The notes under the pieces were generated by a model that saw nothing but the letters and a program-made list of their open reading frames with translations, was not told where the DNA came from and searched no databases. Both the position numbers and the translations under genes were made by a program. A stretch of DNA of 64,000 nt. It comes from Cornus controversa. Lineage: Eukaryota > Streptophyta > Magnoliopsida > Cornales > Cornaceae. Location of the stretch: positions 53,126,270 through 53,190,269 of the forward strand of contig CM048846.1 of NCBI GenBank assembly GCA_026545225.1, written 5' to 3'. Positions 1 to 11,900 of the stretch are shown one piece after another. Each line of letters starts with the position of its first letter. The stretch's first letter is position 1.

Positions 1-2008
1 GACATGCAAAATACAAAATTGTCGTACAAAAATTTTCAAAATTACAAACTCTACATCTACATGTACAACAATACCATCATACGTACAAACGTATCGATCA
101 AAACCCAATATACCGTCACAACCATCTATCCTCTTCTCTCTCGCGCACTCTCTCTTTTCACTCTGAAACCTAGATCACTGTAAACCCTCGCCTCTCTCTA
201 AGCCCTAGCTCGCTAGACAAGTTTGGGAAGGACATCGATGCCTGCATCAAGACATTCAATTGTGGATCAGCTATTGCTTCTTCCTCTATAGGTAAGTCAT
301 TAGAAATTTCATGAAAAACACACATTTATACATGTATATGTATAAAGTAATATATACATTTATTGTGAAACTTTAAAAAAAAATTCATTAATTATACAAT
401 ACTGAAACTCTCGAGAAAAAAAAAATTGCCAAAAATATTTTCATTGAAAACAAATGAATATCTTCTGATCATGGAATAAGTTACACCAATTGATTGAATT
501 TGATCATGATTGGTCTTTGGTATATCTCAATTAAGATGTTATTTTTGATTGGGTAAGATTGAATTTTTGTGGTTGTCAATGGTTTCTAATTTTTATTGAT
601 AGTTTATTTGGGTGTATGTTTTGAATTTGTTCAATTACTCATGGATGGTTGGTCCTTTGTGGATATTAAAAATGATAATTTGTTGGCATGAGCAAGAGCT
701 ATTACATTCAGACCATTAGCGTTGTTATACCAATAATGGTCTTTAGCATGGAATAAACTGAATCTCATTTCACCATTTGCATGGAAGAATGGTTAAAAGC
801 TCTCTGTTCCACCTCCTTGGTGTTGAGTTGGTTATGTGAATCTCATTTCACCATTTGTGATGTTGTGGACTTTTTTTTAGGTTCATGTTCATAGAGATTG
901 TGTGATTATTAGTTCTGGCACTTTACAACAACTGACCCCATTCTGAAGACCCTCTATGTAAATTAAGCCTAATGATTTTCTTCTCTTTTTTATTTTTTTA
1001 TTTTTTATATAATAAGTTAGATATCATCAGGTTTTACAGAGAAATTTAATGTGATGCCTAAAAATTATGATAGTCTTATTCTCGCTAGAGATGAATCAAT
1101 CAGTATAGTTAGGATTCATGGTTAGGTAGGTCAGTTTATTTATTTGGAATTTTTGACAAAATCTTTTCTTGAGCATGGTGAACTAGACTTCTAATTTGCA
1201 TTAAAGTTCTGTTGTGAAAGATTTGAACAAATATGCAATTATGAACCTGTTGAAACTAATTAACACTTGCAAAAGACTTTGTGATCAATAAGAAATTAGC
1301 CAAAATGTTGGGACCATTGTTTTTTGAAATGGGACTCGTCTGCAAACTTCAAAGGCTTTCCGTTCCTAGATGAAACTGTTAAACCAGTAGCATGACTTGT
1401 GATGAATGAAATATGAAAAAATCAAATGTTGGATTATATATGTTGCTTAAAAATTTCAAAAATCGACCTAACACATGATAATAAAATAAATCTATCAAAC
1501 ACCCTACTTTTAGAACCACCATTATTTATTTTTCTGTAGTTGCATGGGGACGAGGTTGCAGTTGACACTATCCCCAGTTGTTCTATTCATGTGGTATCTC
1601 TTGTACCTCCTTTAGGGAAAGTGCAAGGTTCATAATTTGGTAGAGGGACACGGGGCGAGGTGTTCATAGGTAGGGAGAGGACTCCCTATTGTTGTGTAGC
1701 ACATATTTTTCTTCGGTAAATGTTATGTAGTTCACACTATTGGACCAAGAAAAAAAGAAGAAAAAATAAATAAATAGCATTTGATACATATAGTGGTCTA
1801 AAAATTTGATCCAGTTTGGAATTGTGAACACATTTGAATTTGAATTATTATTAGGAATGTCTTATTATTATTTTTTTATTTTGATCTTTCAAATTTGTTG
1901 TATAAATAATGAAAGTGAAAAGTTCCTAAAATAGATTTTTCTCCAATATAAGCAGGGAATGAGATTCTGTTTCTCATGATGTGTTTATTTATACTTTTTG
2001 TGGCATAG
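1..2008. other. AT-rich non-coding stretch
   Basis: No convincing coding region. Positions about 120-290 are CT-rich with the words AAACCCT and AGCCCTAG and end in a good splice donor (GGTAAGT at 291-297). That resembles a plant 5' leader or first exon, but the short open stretch before the donor matches nothing I recognise and is not the ATP-citrate lyase N-terminus. The remainder is AT-rich, with T-runs and no repeats I could define. It may hold the lost promoter and first exon of the pseudogene that follows. Confidence 0.4.
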
Positions 2009-3528
2009 ATTACGGAGTCAACTCATTTCAGTGAGCTAGCAAAAAAGGAACCATGGCTCTCATTAGGGAAACTGGTTGTGAAACCTGATATGTTGTTTGG
2101 GAAGTGTGGGAAGAGCGGTCTGGTTGCCTTAAATCTAGATTTGGCTTAAGTTGCTGGTTTTGTGAAAGAGCGACTTGGCAAAGAGTTGATTGAAAATTTC
2201 CATCATATCACTCATCTTAGTGTTTCAGCAAATTTGGATATAATTTTTTTTCATATGTTCTGCATGTTGAATCTCCTTCTTTGAGAGAATTGGAATCTTT
2301 TGCTTATGCTCTTGTCTTTGGGTTGATATGTAGAGATGGGGGGATGCAAAGGACCTATAACAACATTCATTGTAGAACCCTTTTATCCCACACAATGAAG
2401 AGTTTTATCTTAATATTGTTTCAGATCGGCTTACAAAATCACATATTGTTCTTTGAATATCTTCATCTATGAGGATCTTATTGGATTTTTGAAGTAATTA
2501 TTATTTTGCAGACAAGTGCGTCTTTGAAATTCACAGTTTTGAACCCGAAGGGACGAATTTGGACCATGGGTAGTAAGAGGAGGTGCTAGGGTAATCTATA
2601 TAGATACGGTGTGGTTCTCGCCTTTTAAGCACGGGGTTTCTGTGGACTTAGAACCCTATTGCTTTTCTTCTCTCTCTTCTCCATCATGGCTTTGGCTTTC
2701 TAGATGCTAATAAATTCTGCGTGTTCAGGTTGGAGATATTGGCTATGCTTTTAAGCTTGGAAACTATGCTAAATATAGTGGAGCACTCAATGAAGAGGAG
2801 GTCTTGTAGTTTGCTAGTCTTGTAATTGATGTAAGTACTACTCTCAACACCCAACTTGTCATCACATTAAAATGACACTTTTTTTTTTGGCAAGTATAAA
2901 GAAGATGACAACATTATGTTTACTACTTAATTATAAAATTATGCTAAATTAATTTTAAGTGTCCTTCATTATACTCATCCTTAATAATTATTAAATGATC
3001 ACTCATTCCCCTTAGTGTGCGACTTCAGATCCAGATGGTCATAAAAGAGCCCTTGTAATAGGAGGCGGGATTGCCAACTTTATTGATCTTGCCGCTACAT
3101 TTAATGGCATAATTAGAGCATTGAAGGAGAAGGTGAGCTCATATCTATTTTGCTATATTCTTATTCTCAACTCCATCATTTTGCTATAAGTAAGCAATTT
3201 TGTTGTTCTACAAACAGGAATTGAAGCTTAAAGCTGTAAGAATGCACTTATATGTAAGGATAAGAGGTCCAAATTACCAAAGAGGTCTTGCGAAAATGTG
3301 GACACTTGCGAAGGAGATTGGCATTCCTACTGAGGTACTAATATATACCTAAAAAGCTAGGTTTTAAACATCCCTTTACATATGTTGTAGAAAATTTCCT
3401 CACTATTTTAGCACTGAAAGAACTATGAAATTCATTATTTGTATGTTCTCTTGCAGATTTATGGAACTGAGGAGATAATGACCAGCATATACAAGCAGGC
3501 AATTGAGTACATTACCGCAGCTGCATAA
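2009..3528 (+). pseudogene. ACLA: ATP-citrate lyase alpha subunit (ACLA) pseudogene
   Basis: Plant ACLA is the smaller subunit of cytosolic ATP-citrate lyase, which splits citrate with CoA and ATP into acetyl-CoA and oxaloacetate. Exon-like blocks in family order: 2009-2195 ([24 protein letters not shown]), 2334-2456 (GGCKGPITTFIVEPF), 2512-2608 (TSASLKFTVLNPKGRIWTM), 2729-2830 (GNYAKYSG), 3016-3132 ([20 protein letters not shown]), 3218-3334 ([11 protein letters not shown]), and 3457-3528 ending AIEYITAAA at the expected C-terminus. GT/AG introns survive in the 3' half, so this is not a processed copy. Breaks: stop codons at 2147-2149 and 2807-2809, a frameshift near 2392 and another near 2565. 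The first ~30 residues and about 130 central residues (between the 2334 and 2512 blocks) are missing. The identity is firm and the gene is dead. Confidence 0.9.
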
Positions 3529-4265
3529 ATCTATCGACTCTCCATATCAATCTGCTTTCTTTATTGTAGCCCAAAAATGTATTGTATTTTTCACTTTATT
3601 ATAAATGGGACATTCATAATTTTCCTTGGACATCCATTTTCACTTTATATTTGTTAGTAGGTCTCTTTTGGATCGAATGGAATATTGGGTTTTTCACGGA
3701 TTGGTGAAGGGACTACAAAGTTGCTTGTGTTGTACTACTTTGCTTTTGGTTTCAAATGCAATAAATTATTAGCAAGAATCCAAAATTATACCCCAAGACC
3801 CTAAATTATATACCTTATCTTTAATACTTTGGATAATCCAACCAGAGAAACAGACTTCCATGGATGTTTAAAAAATAATAATCTCCCACTGCCAGAAGTT
3901 TCCTGTTTTTCATAACTTCTATGCCCAAATTAAATAAAGATTATCACAATAGAAAAAGAAACTTTTTATAGAAAATTAAAGTGTAATGATATTAACTTCC
4001 AAATATATATACATGTGTGTGTGTGATGATATTTTGGTAGGAAGACCAAGAAAACAAAAATCAAATTTTATTGTTCTTTTTTAGTGCCTTTAGTTCTCAT
4101 GTTGTATGCCTTTGGATTGTTGGAACTTGCTCCTCTCATTTCCATGTACATATTATGTTCTCTGGGATTTATTTTTCAGATTTCCTTGTACATATTTTTT
4201 CTAGGGAGTATTGGATTTTGGACATTTAGTGTAAGCTTGTCAATGTCATTTTTATCTAGTACCTA

Positions 4266-4314
<49 letters not shown>

Positions 4315-4510
4315 CATAGATTGCATGCCTTGGCTTCTTATGACACAATGATGTATGTTGAAGCCTAATTATATGTGAAATTAATTTAGTTATACTTCAC
4401 CGGATAACAATTCGATAAAGTCGTTGGCATTGATGGCATGACAAAGGGATAAGGGAAGGAAAAAAAAACAAGAATGAATTATTAGAAGTTGATGAGGAAA
4501 TACTCTATAA
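3529..4510. other. non-coding stretch with TA microsatellite
   Basis: 3' flank of the ACLA pseudogene. AATAAA-like words occur at about 3762. A long TA dinucleotide run lies at about 4268-4312. The open frame crossing it only codes an artefactual Tyr-Ile repeat. No gene seen. Confidence 0.5.
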
Positions 4511-4511
4511 A

Positions 4512-5007
4512 ATGAATTAACTCAGTCATTGACACTTGACATGAGAAATTAGAATTTGTAGTCCAATGAAATTGGATGTTAGCCTTTAATTAGTCCTTGA
4601 CACTTAATATAAAAAATTAGAATTTTTAGTCAAATAAAATGGGATGTTAGCTCTTTGACACTTGATATGAGAAATTATGATTTGAAGTCAAATAAAATAG
4701 GATGTTAGCATTAACTTAGTTTTACACTTGATATGAGAATTTGGGATTTGTGGTAAAATAAAATGGGACGTTAGCCTTAACTCAGTCCTTGACACTTAAA
4801 ATGACATGTTAGCCTTAACTCAGTCTTTGACACTTGATATAAAAATTGAGATTTGTGGTGAAATAAAATGAGATGTTAGTCTTAACTTAGTCTCACACTT
4901 AATATAAGAAATTGTGATTCGTAGTGAAATAAAATGAGATGTTAGCCTTAACTAAGTACTTGACATTTGGTATGAGAAATTAGGATTTGTAGTGAAATAA
5001 AATATGT
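4512..5007. repeat. degenerate minisatellite, ~67 bp unit, about 8 copies
   Basis: Units start near 4515, 4582, 4650, 4711, 4777, 4815, 4882 and 4948. Each runs through TTAACTCAGTCCTTGACACT, then TGATATGAGAAATT, then a block like GATTTGTAGTGAAATAAAAT and ends GGATGTTAGCC. The 4777 copy is shortened to about 38 bp. Copies differ from one another, so the array is old. No coding frame runs through it. Confidence 0.85.
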
Positions 5008-5881
5008 TTTTATCAAACTTTTGCAACCACTTCCGCACCGCGTAAGTCACAATTAGAACTATATAGGAAAAATAATATGCAATGTTCATTTAACTCAATT
5101 ATTAACTACAAATTCCAATTTGAGAATGTAGGCACCATATCAAAACCATTGATAATTATGGTAATGAAGTGCTTTCCTGATTCATCTAACTCCCAAAAGC
5201 ATCTCGTCCTTGCCCATTACTCAAAAGGGCAAAAGTGGTCTGGTAGTTGTTACCTTACCCTGACATCTTTTCTTTGATTTCAAATGGGGAGCATTAATCT
5301 TGAATGGTGGGACGGAACTTCGCTTTGCTCTTGCTCACTCATAGCAATGTCGTTGTGACTTGGTCTTTATACTATAATGATTTAAGAATGAGGAGAGCCA
5401 TGGCAGGGCTAGCTTCTAGAGATAATCCGCCCGTTAGATAGTGAATATGAAGATTTTTTGACCATAAGAGCGTTACTGATAGAGAAAAAGCCTAGATCCA
5501 ATGTTCAAGGAAATATGTTTACTAACCTAATGGCTTATTAAAGTAAGAAATTAGCCCAACTGCAACGTCTTATTAAAGCAGGAGATCTGCCCATCTGCAA
5601 AATGGCAGATATAACTAAGCAATTTGGAATAGCACGTTGTACTAAATTAGTTGACTCAAAAGTCAAAAGAGAAAAAATTATGTTTTTTATTGAGCATTAA
5701 ATTGTCTCAACTGAACATCCCATTTTATTACATTGAAAATCACATTTTATCAAATTACATGTCAATGCCAAGTAAAAATAACATCCCATGTGTCAGAATA
5801 CATATCCAACACCATTGACACATATAGAAGCATTGCTAGTTACATATAGATTACTTCTCAATACAATTTCTTTCAAATTCA
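5008..5881. other. non-coding stretch with a dispersed repeat end
   Basis: At 5024-5050 a word around ACTTCCGCACCGCG matches, on the other strand, words at 26282-26300 and 26369-26390, and loosely one at 61738-61757, so a retroelement end may lie here. Short open frames (such as 5077-5277) show no recognisable domain. Nothing else is supported. Confidence 0.35.
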
Positions 5882-6093
5882 TTAAAATTTCAGGTAGTTC
5901 ACATCCTGATCAACACAATCACTAATTGCCAGATTCTCCACTCTTTCCTCAAATGACCTCACAAGATTCCATTTAGTTGCAGACCATTTCTCCCCCTCAA
6001 TGATGGGATAGCTCATATGCAAGCTCAATGGGTCGGTGGTTACATCGGTATGAAGGCTAAAAAATAGCAAAGCATCACCCTTATTGGGGTTCA
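5882..6093 (-). pseudogene. prolyl 4-hydroxylase exon fragment
   Basis: Read on the minus strand, an exon begins at 6093 just after a TTGCAG acceptor. It encodes NPNKGDALLFFSLHTD, PLSLHMSYPIIEGEKWSAT and KWNLVRSFEE. This is the C-terminal end of the 2-oxoglutarate/Fe(II) dioxygenase fold of plant prolyl 4-hydroxylases, which hydroxylate proline in cell-wall glycoproteins in the secretory pathway. The Lys of the KGDALLF block is the usual 2-oxoglutarate contact of the family. The following SDCVDQDVN matches the start of the ShK-like tail, but a stop at 5882-5884 replaces the cysteine-rich end. I found no other exon on this strand up to 8.1 kb, so the Fe-binding HxD exon is absent. It is a fragment. 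Confidence 0.8.
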
Positions 6094-6099
6094 CTGCAA

Positions 6100-7116
6100 T
6101 TAGAAAATTACACAATAAAATTTGGATGAAATATATAGTGAATCCTATCCTCAATGCCTAAAATTACTTCATCATTTAAAGATGAAACACATGACATCAA
6201 GTGAGTTGTCAAATTTTGATAATTAATAGCTTAGTTATAAACAAAAGCTCTCAAATTTGCTTCATAACTAAGGTGATCCATTTCAATTGAAAAATGTCCC
6301 ATGAAATATATTAAACATTCAAAGTATAGATAGTTGTCGACTTTTGGTTAATTCTATGCACATCACTAAATGCCAGACAAGAACACCCCATCATACGTCT
6401 CTGAACTTCAAACAAGAAAAGAGCTACAAAAGGATTAGGGTAGTTGTTTAAAGTTACAGTGTAGCTCACAGAATTAGCATAAAAAAAGAAAAGAAAAAGA
6501 ACACGAAGCAAGTATCGGCATTAGTCAGGGCAACTGATACGTCTCTTCATGGCATCAAGGTCTAGCATAATACCATGTGGTAGAATACATTCTATCCAAA
6601 AGTTGCTTAAACACGTAACTATTACAAGTTCAACCTTTAATGTAGAAATTCACAACTAAAGTTGCAGTACTTGGTCGTTGTTGGGCTGTTGTAAGCCGTT
6701 TTTGGATTGTTGTAACAAAACTCACAATCAAACAAAATAAAAAAGAGATGATTTAAAAAGTTCATGTCATCTTTGAGTAATATTTGGTTCAAAAGTTCAT
6801 GTTATCTTTCAGAAATACTTGGTTCATTCATAAATCATGAAACTAAATTCTAGGTGAGGATAGGAAAAAATTAAAGATTATTCAACTCATAATCGGGAAA
6901 AAAATCCTTTGAGAAGTGATAAACATACAATTAATGTACACACATACCATGACACAGATGAGTAGAATCATCGAACCTGGTCCAGGTTGAAGTGATAGCC
7001 ATACAATTAATGGACTGTCTTTGGTGATTTAAAATCATAACTATATTTCTCTAATAATTGGACCAGAGTATACATTTTCTTTAAATTAATTGAATGTGAG
7101 TTCATTCATAAATTAC
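6100..7116. other. AT-rich stretch, nothing recognised
   Basis: I looked on the minus strand for further prolyl 4-hydroxylase exons and found none. The short open frames have no domain signature. Confidence 0.4.
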
Positions 7117-7119
7117 TTA

Positions 7120-7338
7120 GCCTCTGTTTGGACCTCTGTTGAATTCAAATAACCTATTAAAAATGTACATAACGATTCAGAATATGAATTATATAAAAAA
7201 AAAAATCTCCTCCATCGTTTTTATATGGGTATAATTATTTCAAATGAATTCATTCAAAATGATGAAGTTCTACCTTGAAATACTACTATGTAAAAGTAAA
7301 TTAGGATCATTCAATCTAAGAAAAAACTGAACAAGCCC
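7120..7338. mobile_element. possible degenerate Tourist-like MITE
   Basis: Starts GCCTCTGTTTGGAC and ends AACTGAACAAGCCC, a rough terminal inverted repeat of the kind seen in Tourist elements. It is flanked on both sides by TTA (7117-7119 and 7339-7341), the PIF/Harbinger target duplication. Inner parts also pair partly (TTGAATTCAAATAA near 7138 against ATTTCAAATGAATTC near 7237). The ends are imperfect, so this is a tentative call. Confidence 0.35.
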
Positions 7339-7570
7339 TTAACATTCATCATTAAATGCATATCGATTCCTCTGTTTATATACATTAGTGGTTCTATATA
7401 TCTAATCTCATGACTGAAACTTTCAGATCCCCATAAAATAGACCAACAATAACTTATTTTGGATCACTTAACAGATGAGAGTTCCTTTCTCAATATACCA
7501 TTAATGGGTTCAATTTGGGGTATAGTTATTTAAAAATACTACTATATCCTACAATTTGGACTAGGGTTTT

Positions 7571-7571
<1 letters not shown>

Positions 7572-7604
<33 letters not shown>
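7572..7604. repeat. AT dinucleotide microsatellite
   Basis: A simple AT run immediately upstream of the MITE at 7621. Confidence 0.9.
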
Positions 7605-7607
<3 letters not shown>

Positions 7608-7620
7608 ATTTTCCAACTAA

Positions 7621-7830
7621 GGCCCTGTTTGGATTGACTTTTGAAAAACGGCTTTCAGCTTTTCAAGCTCAAAAGTCGTCAAGAGAGTGTTTGGATTGAT
7701 AAAGCGGAAGAGTTTCGGAGTCCAAAAAGAGCGTTTAAAGAAGTTGGTGGGTATCAACTTTCTCATTTAGCTTTTGCTTCTCTGTTTCTTTTGCGTAAAA
7801 GCCGAAGCAAAAGTTCTGCCAAACAGGGCC
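7621..7830. mobile_element. Tourist-like MITE (PIF/Harbinger type)
   Basis: A 210 bp element with a perfect 12-bp terminal inverted repeat, GGCCCTGTTTGG at the left end and CCAAACAGGGCC at the right. It is flanked by direct TAA duplications (7618-7620 and 7831-7833). The end sequence and 3-bp TWA target duplication are those of non-autonomous PIF/Harbinger elements. The 69-codon open frame inside carries no transposase. The ends are intact, so insertion is fairly recent. Confidence 0.85.
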
Positions 7831-7833
7831 TAA

Positions 7834-8600
7834 GTGTGAACAACTACTAAGAAACCTTCCCCTATAAGACATGAACTAGTAAAATACACAGAAAAATCAA
7901 GTACACCCTAAGTTGGTAGTATTCATCCCACAACTCAGACTGTTTCTCCAAAGCATATTCAACCCCACTCATATCAACTAAAGAATTCATAGCGGTAACA
8001 GTAATGATCAACAAACAAAATTGATCGTCTTTGCATATAACATCCATACCATACCTGAACCTTTTTTAGCCTCCAGATAATATGCAATAGTAGCACTATT
8101 CCAAACACCCAAACAAGTAAAATATCTTCACTCTACCTGTACTAAAACAGAATAGAAGATAGCTGCCTACATAAATCGAAACAGCTTAGAGGAATTAAAA
8201 AACATAGATTTATGGTTAGAATTTAACTATATCCTTTTACTTGATATTGGAGTTGTGTGACAAATAACTTTTTATTAATAAAAAAATAATATAGCTTATT
8301 ATCTATCATCACCAAAACTAGTTTTACATAAATTAAACTATGTTGTAGCTATTACAGGGACTTGACCATAAGTAAGCATTTTATGAGTTCTAACTGAATA
8401 AAACAACAACAATATCTGAGCATATAACATACCTACAAGTGTAACCATATGGAGCCGAACTTGGAATACATAAGTATTGTACTTGGTATTTGAAAAGGCA
8501 CTTTCAGCTGAGATCGCGGGACTCCACTCAACACGATCTAATGGTTACTGGCAAAATCCGGAGTTCATGCGCATCACAGCGCACTCTAGTCTAATGCACA
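7834..8600. other. non-coding stretch upstream of the JMJ25-like pseudogene
   Basis: AT-rich to about 8440, then more mixed. No gene or repeat recognised. The last 150 bp lead into a promoter-like segment. Confidence 0.4.
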
Positions 8601-8617
8601 TGACCTTCCTTCTCTCT

Positions 8618-8627
8618 TATAAATAGG
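8618..8627 (+). promoter_or_regulatory. TATA box of the JMJ25-like pseudogene
   Basis: TATAAATAGG, a near-consensus plant TATA box. It is followed within 100-200 bp by CT-rich leader tracts (8732-8748 and 8803-8824) and a TA run (8748-8777). These lie just upstream of the Lys/Arg-rich coding remains that begin near 8935. Confidence 0.5.
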
Positions 8628-8729
8628 CCGAGAAAGGCGGTAATTTCTTTTCATGTTTCAAAATCAAAACATACCATCCATGGTTTCAGAAACCCTCCAA
8701 CCCAAACCTGCCCAAAAATTCTCACAGTA

Positions 8730-8779
<50 letters not shown>

Positions 8780-8934
8780 CCTATTTCTTTGGTGTGTTCT
8801 GTCTCTCTCTCTCTCTCTCTCTCTGAAGTTGAAACCTATTTCTCTGGCGAGTTCTCTCTTTCCGGTGAGTACTGAGTGAGCCGGTCATGAACGAGAGAAC
8901 GCTATTCAGGGGTTGAAGGTGAAGAAGTTCAAGA

Positions 8935-11900
8935 TGGTAAAATCGCCCAGACTGCCTATGGGGACGAGAAACGATGTCGTAACGGCACAGGCTATGACGA
9001 AGAAAAAATTCAGGAAAATAAGAACAAATTGATGATGGCCATGGGAAAGAAGAAGTAGTAGTTCCTCGATCAGAAGCGAGGAAGGAAAACGAAGGTGGAG
9101 AATCCAGATTCCTCGGCTGTTGAAGAAGGGAAAGGAAATGGTCTTCTCTCAGCGAAGGAGGAAAAGGGAGAGGAAAGTACAAAATTGCCGGAAAATCAAG
9201 AAAAAACTGGTGATACAGTAGTATCAGTTCCTCGGAAGCGAGGTCGGAAGAAGGAGGAAAAGGAAAAATTGCAGGAAAATCAAGAAAACTATGGATGATG
9301 GGATGGTGGACTTTTTTGATTCATCGGAGGAAGACGATGAAGTTGTTCCTGCAAAGAGAAGACGCGGTCGCGGTCCAAAGAAGAAGGTTCAGAAGAAGAA
9401 GGAAAATGGTCATTCTGTGATGGCAGAGAAGGCCCAAGAAGGTGGTAAGAAGACGAGGAGGAACCCGCAGTCGAATGAGGCTAGGGTTTCTCGAGAAGGT
9501 GAAGAAGAAGATTTGGTAGGAGGTTTAGATAATGTGAAGGGTTATGCGCTTAGGCCTTCTAGAGTCAAACAAGAGCCTGCATTGAAGCCAAAGATTGGAA
9601 AGAAGATGAAGGATGAGAATGTAATACTACTTTGCTACTATGATCTTGTTTGGTTGTTTTTTTCTCTACTTTGTTGATTTTAATATGTGTCACCAGTGCC
9701 AGAGGAACGATAAAGGCCAGAGTTGTTTGATGCACAAAATGCAATAGGAAGCGATATTGTGTCCCTTGCATGACTAGATGGTATGAATTATATTTTTTGC
9801 TCAAAATTTTTGTTGCTTTTTGGCCTTATTTCTTCATATCCTTCTTGGTTTGTTCTCAGTGCTAAGTTGGCTGCATATCAGCTCTTTGGTTTTTAGTTAT
9901 TTGAGTTTGATCTGAAAATATTTTTGCGGCATTGAATTTGAGATGTGATTGTTTTCTAATGAAGCTTTGTTCAGTTCTTGTTATTTCTTTTGTTTGTGAA
10001 CTAGTGACGTGCATTCTTTCTTATAAAGGAGAACAATTGCGCCTATGTTCCTTTTATTGTTTGAAATTTGGTTTGTTAAATCTACCAAAAAAAGTTTGGA
10101 TCATGGATGTACAGTTGAAAAGTTGGTGCCTTCATCTACCTCAATGTCAAGATGATGAATTAGCCGTATGTTTCAAATTTTAGAAAGTAAAAAAAGAGGA
10201 AGTGTGTACTTGTGTTCGAGTAAGAAAAAAGGTTAGGATGCCTCTATTTGTTGCCATAATTGCAATTGCAAATCATGTTTGCGTTTAGATGTGCCACTTA
10301 AAGTCAGTTTCATTAGCTCCTCTCTTTATGGTTTGTTGTTGCCTTTTCTAAGTGTCTTTTACATAAAACATTGTATGCTCTTCGCCATTTTCTGTAGGAC
10401 CTAAAGAATTTAGAATTGAAGATAAGCGAAAATGATAAAGTTGAGCACTCCAAATATATATTTACAATTGCTTATGATGGAGAAGGAGTTGGAGGCTAGG
10501 ATACAAGGTAGTCTTTTTTTGTTTAATGTTAATGTTAGGTAGCCTTCACACTTAACTTGGGATTCATCTTTTTATTTTTATTATTTGCTTCCCAGATTTT
10601 TAGGATGCTCATGATAGGTAAAAAGTTCATGGTGAAATCAAGATTTGGGACTTGTGTAGAACAAGGCATTGAGATTATATTGAGGTGAATAAAAAAAATG
10701 TCCTAAAGTATAAAAGCTTCTTACATGAATATAATAATTGCCTCTAAATTATACGAATGATATAGAGGGACTTGCTGTGCCATTATATCGGGAACCATGG
10801 CGGAAGCGGTTTCTTTCTTCATATCTTTTTTTTTTCTTTCCCTTCTTTAGGGTAAAATAAAATGGACACTTCAAAATAGGTGGAAGATAGGTAAATTCTG
10901 CAAGTTACATGACCAATCACTACAAAGCCAAGAGTTACCATATAAAGTAACTGAATGGGATGGTTCAAATTCAATGTCTATGTATGACAAGAATAGGAAA
11001 TGATTAGATTCAGCCTCTAATATTGTTATGCTTTTTTACTAACGGATGTTTGTATGGCCAGGGTTATAATTATTGGAGATAATACTGCAACAGGCAAAGT
11101 GTCATTCTAATTAGCGCATCTTTTGGTAGGTTTTCAGGAATTATATTTTCTTTGTATGTCATTTTTTTTAATGAACGACTTCATATTTTACATGTTTTAT
11201 GCAGCAACAGATGCAAAACTTCCATTATTGACTTCCACAGAAGCTGTCCACACTGTTCTCATGACCTATGCCTTATTTGTTGCCGGGAGTTCTGTGGTGG
11301 CAATCTGCAGGGAGGTGAGCCGGAAGTTATTATGCATTATATTGACAATGGGCTAGATTACTTGCATGGTGGAGAGCCTACAGAAAAGGGAGAAACTTCA
11401 GGTATACCTGTTGAAACTTGCTCTGTGGATCATGTTAAGTCAACATCTGAGTGGAAAGCCGAGGAAAATGGTAGAATTACGTGTCCTCCAGAAAGCATTG
11501 GTGGTTGTGGTCACGGGATTCTAGAATTGAAGTGTATTTTCCCAGAAGATTGGCTTTCAGAGTTGTTGGTTAAAGCAGAAGAAATAGCCAGTACGTACAA
11601 ACTCAAGGACATGCCTGAGAGTCATGCACAATGGTGCTTCTGTTTCAATTTGATGGGCGAAATTGACATGGACAGCGGTAATTTTCGGAAAGCAGCTTCT
11701 CGAGAAGATTCCAGTGACAACTATCTGTACTGTCCTACAGCCAAAGACATTGAACATGGGGGTTTGAAGCATTTTCAGTGGCATTGGTTCAAAGGGGAGC
11801 CTGTGATTGTCAGTAATGTGCTTGAAACAACGTCTGGTTTGAGCTGGGAACCAATGGTTATGTGGCGTGCAAAATTGGTCAGATCACAAATACCAAGCAT

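Noticed and set aside
4084-4368. 94-codon open frame
   Set aside because: It crosses a TA microsatellite and its centre is only Tyr-Ile repeats. No homology or gene context.
7641-7850. 69-codon open frame
   Set aside because: Lies wholly inside the Tourist-like MITE and its flank. No transposase or host domain.
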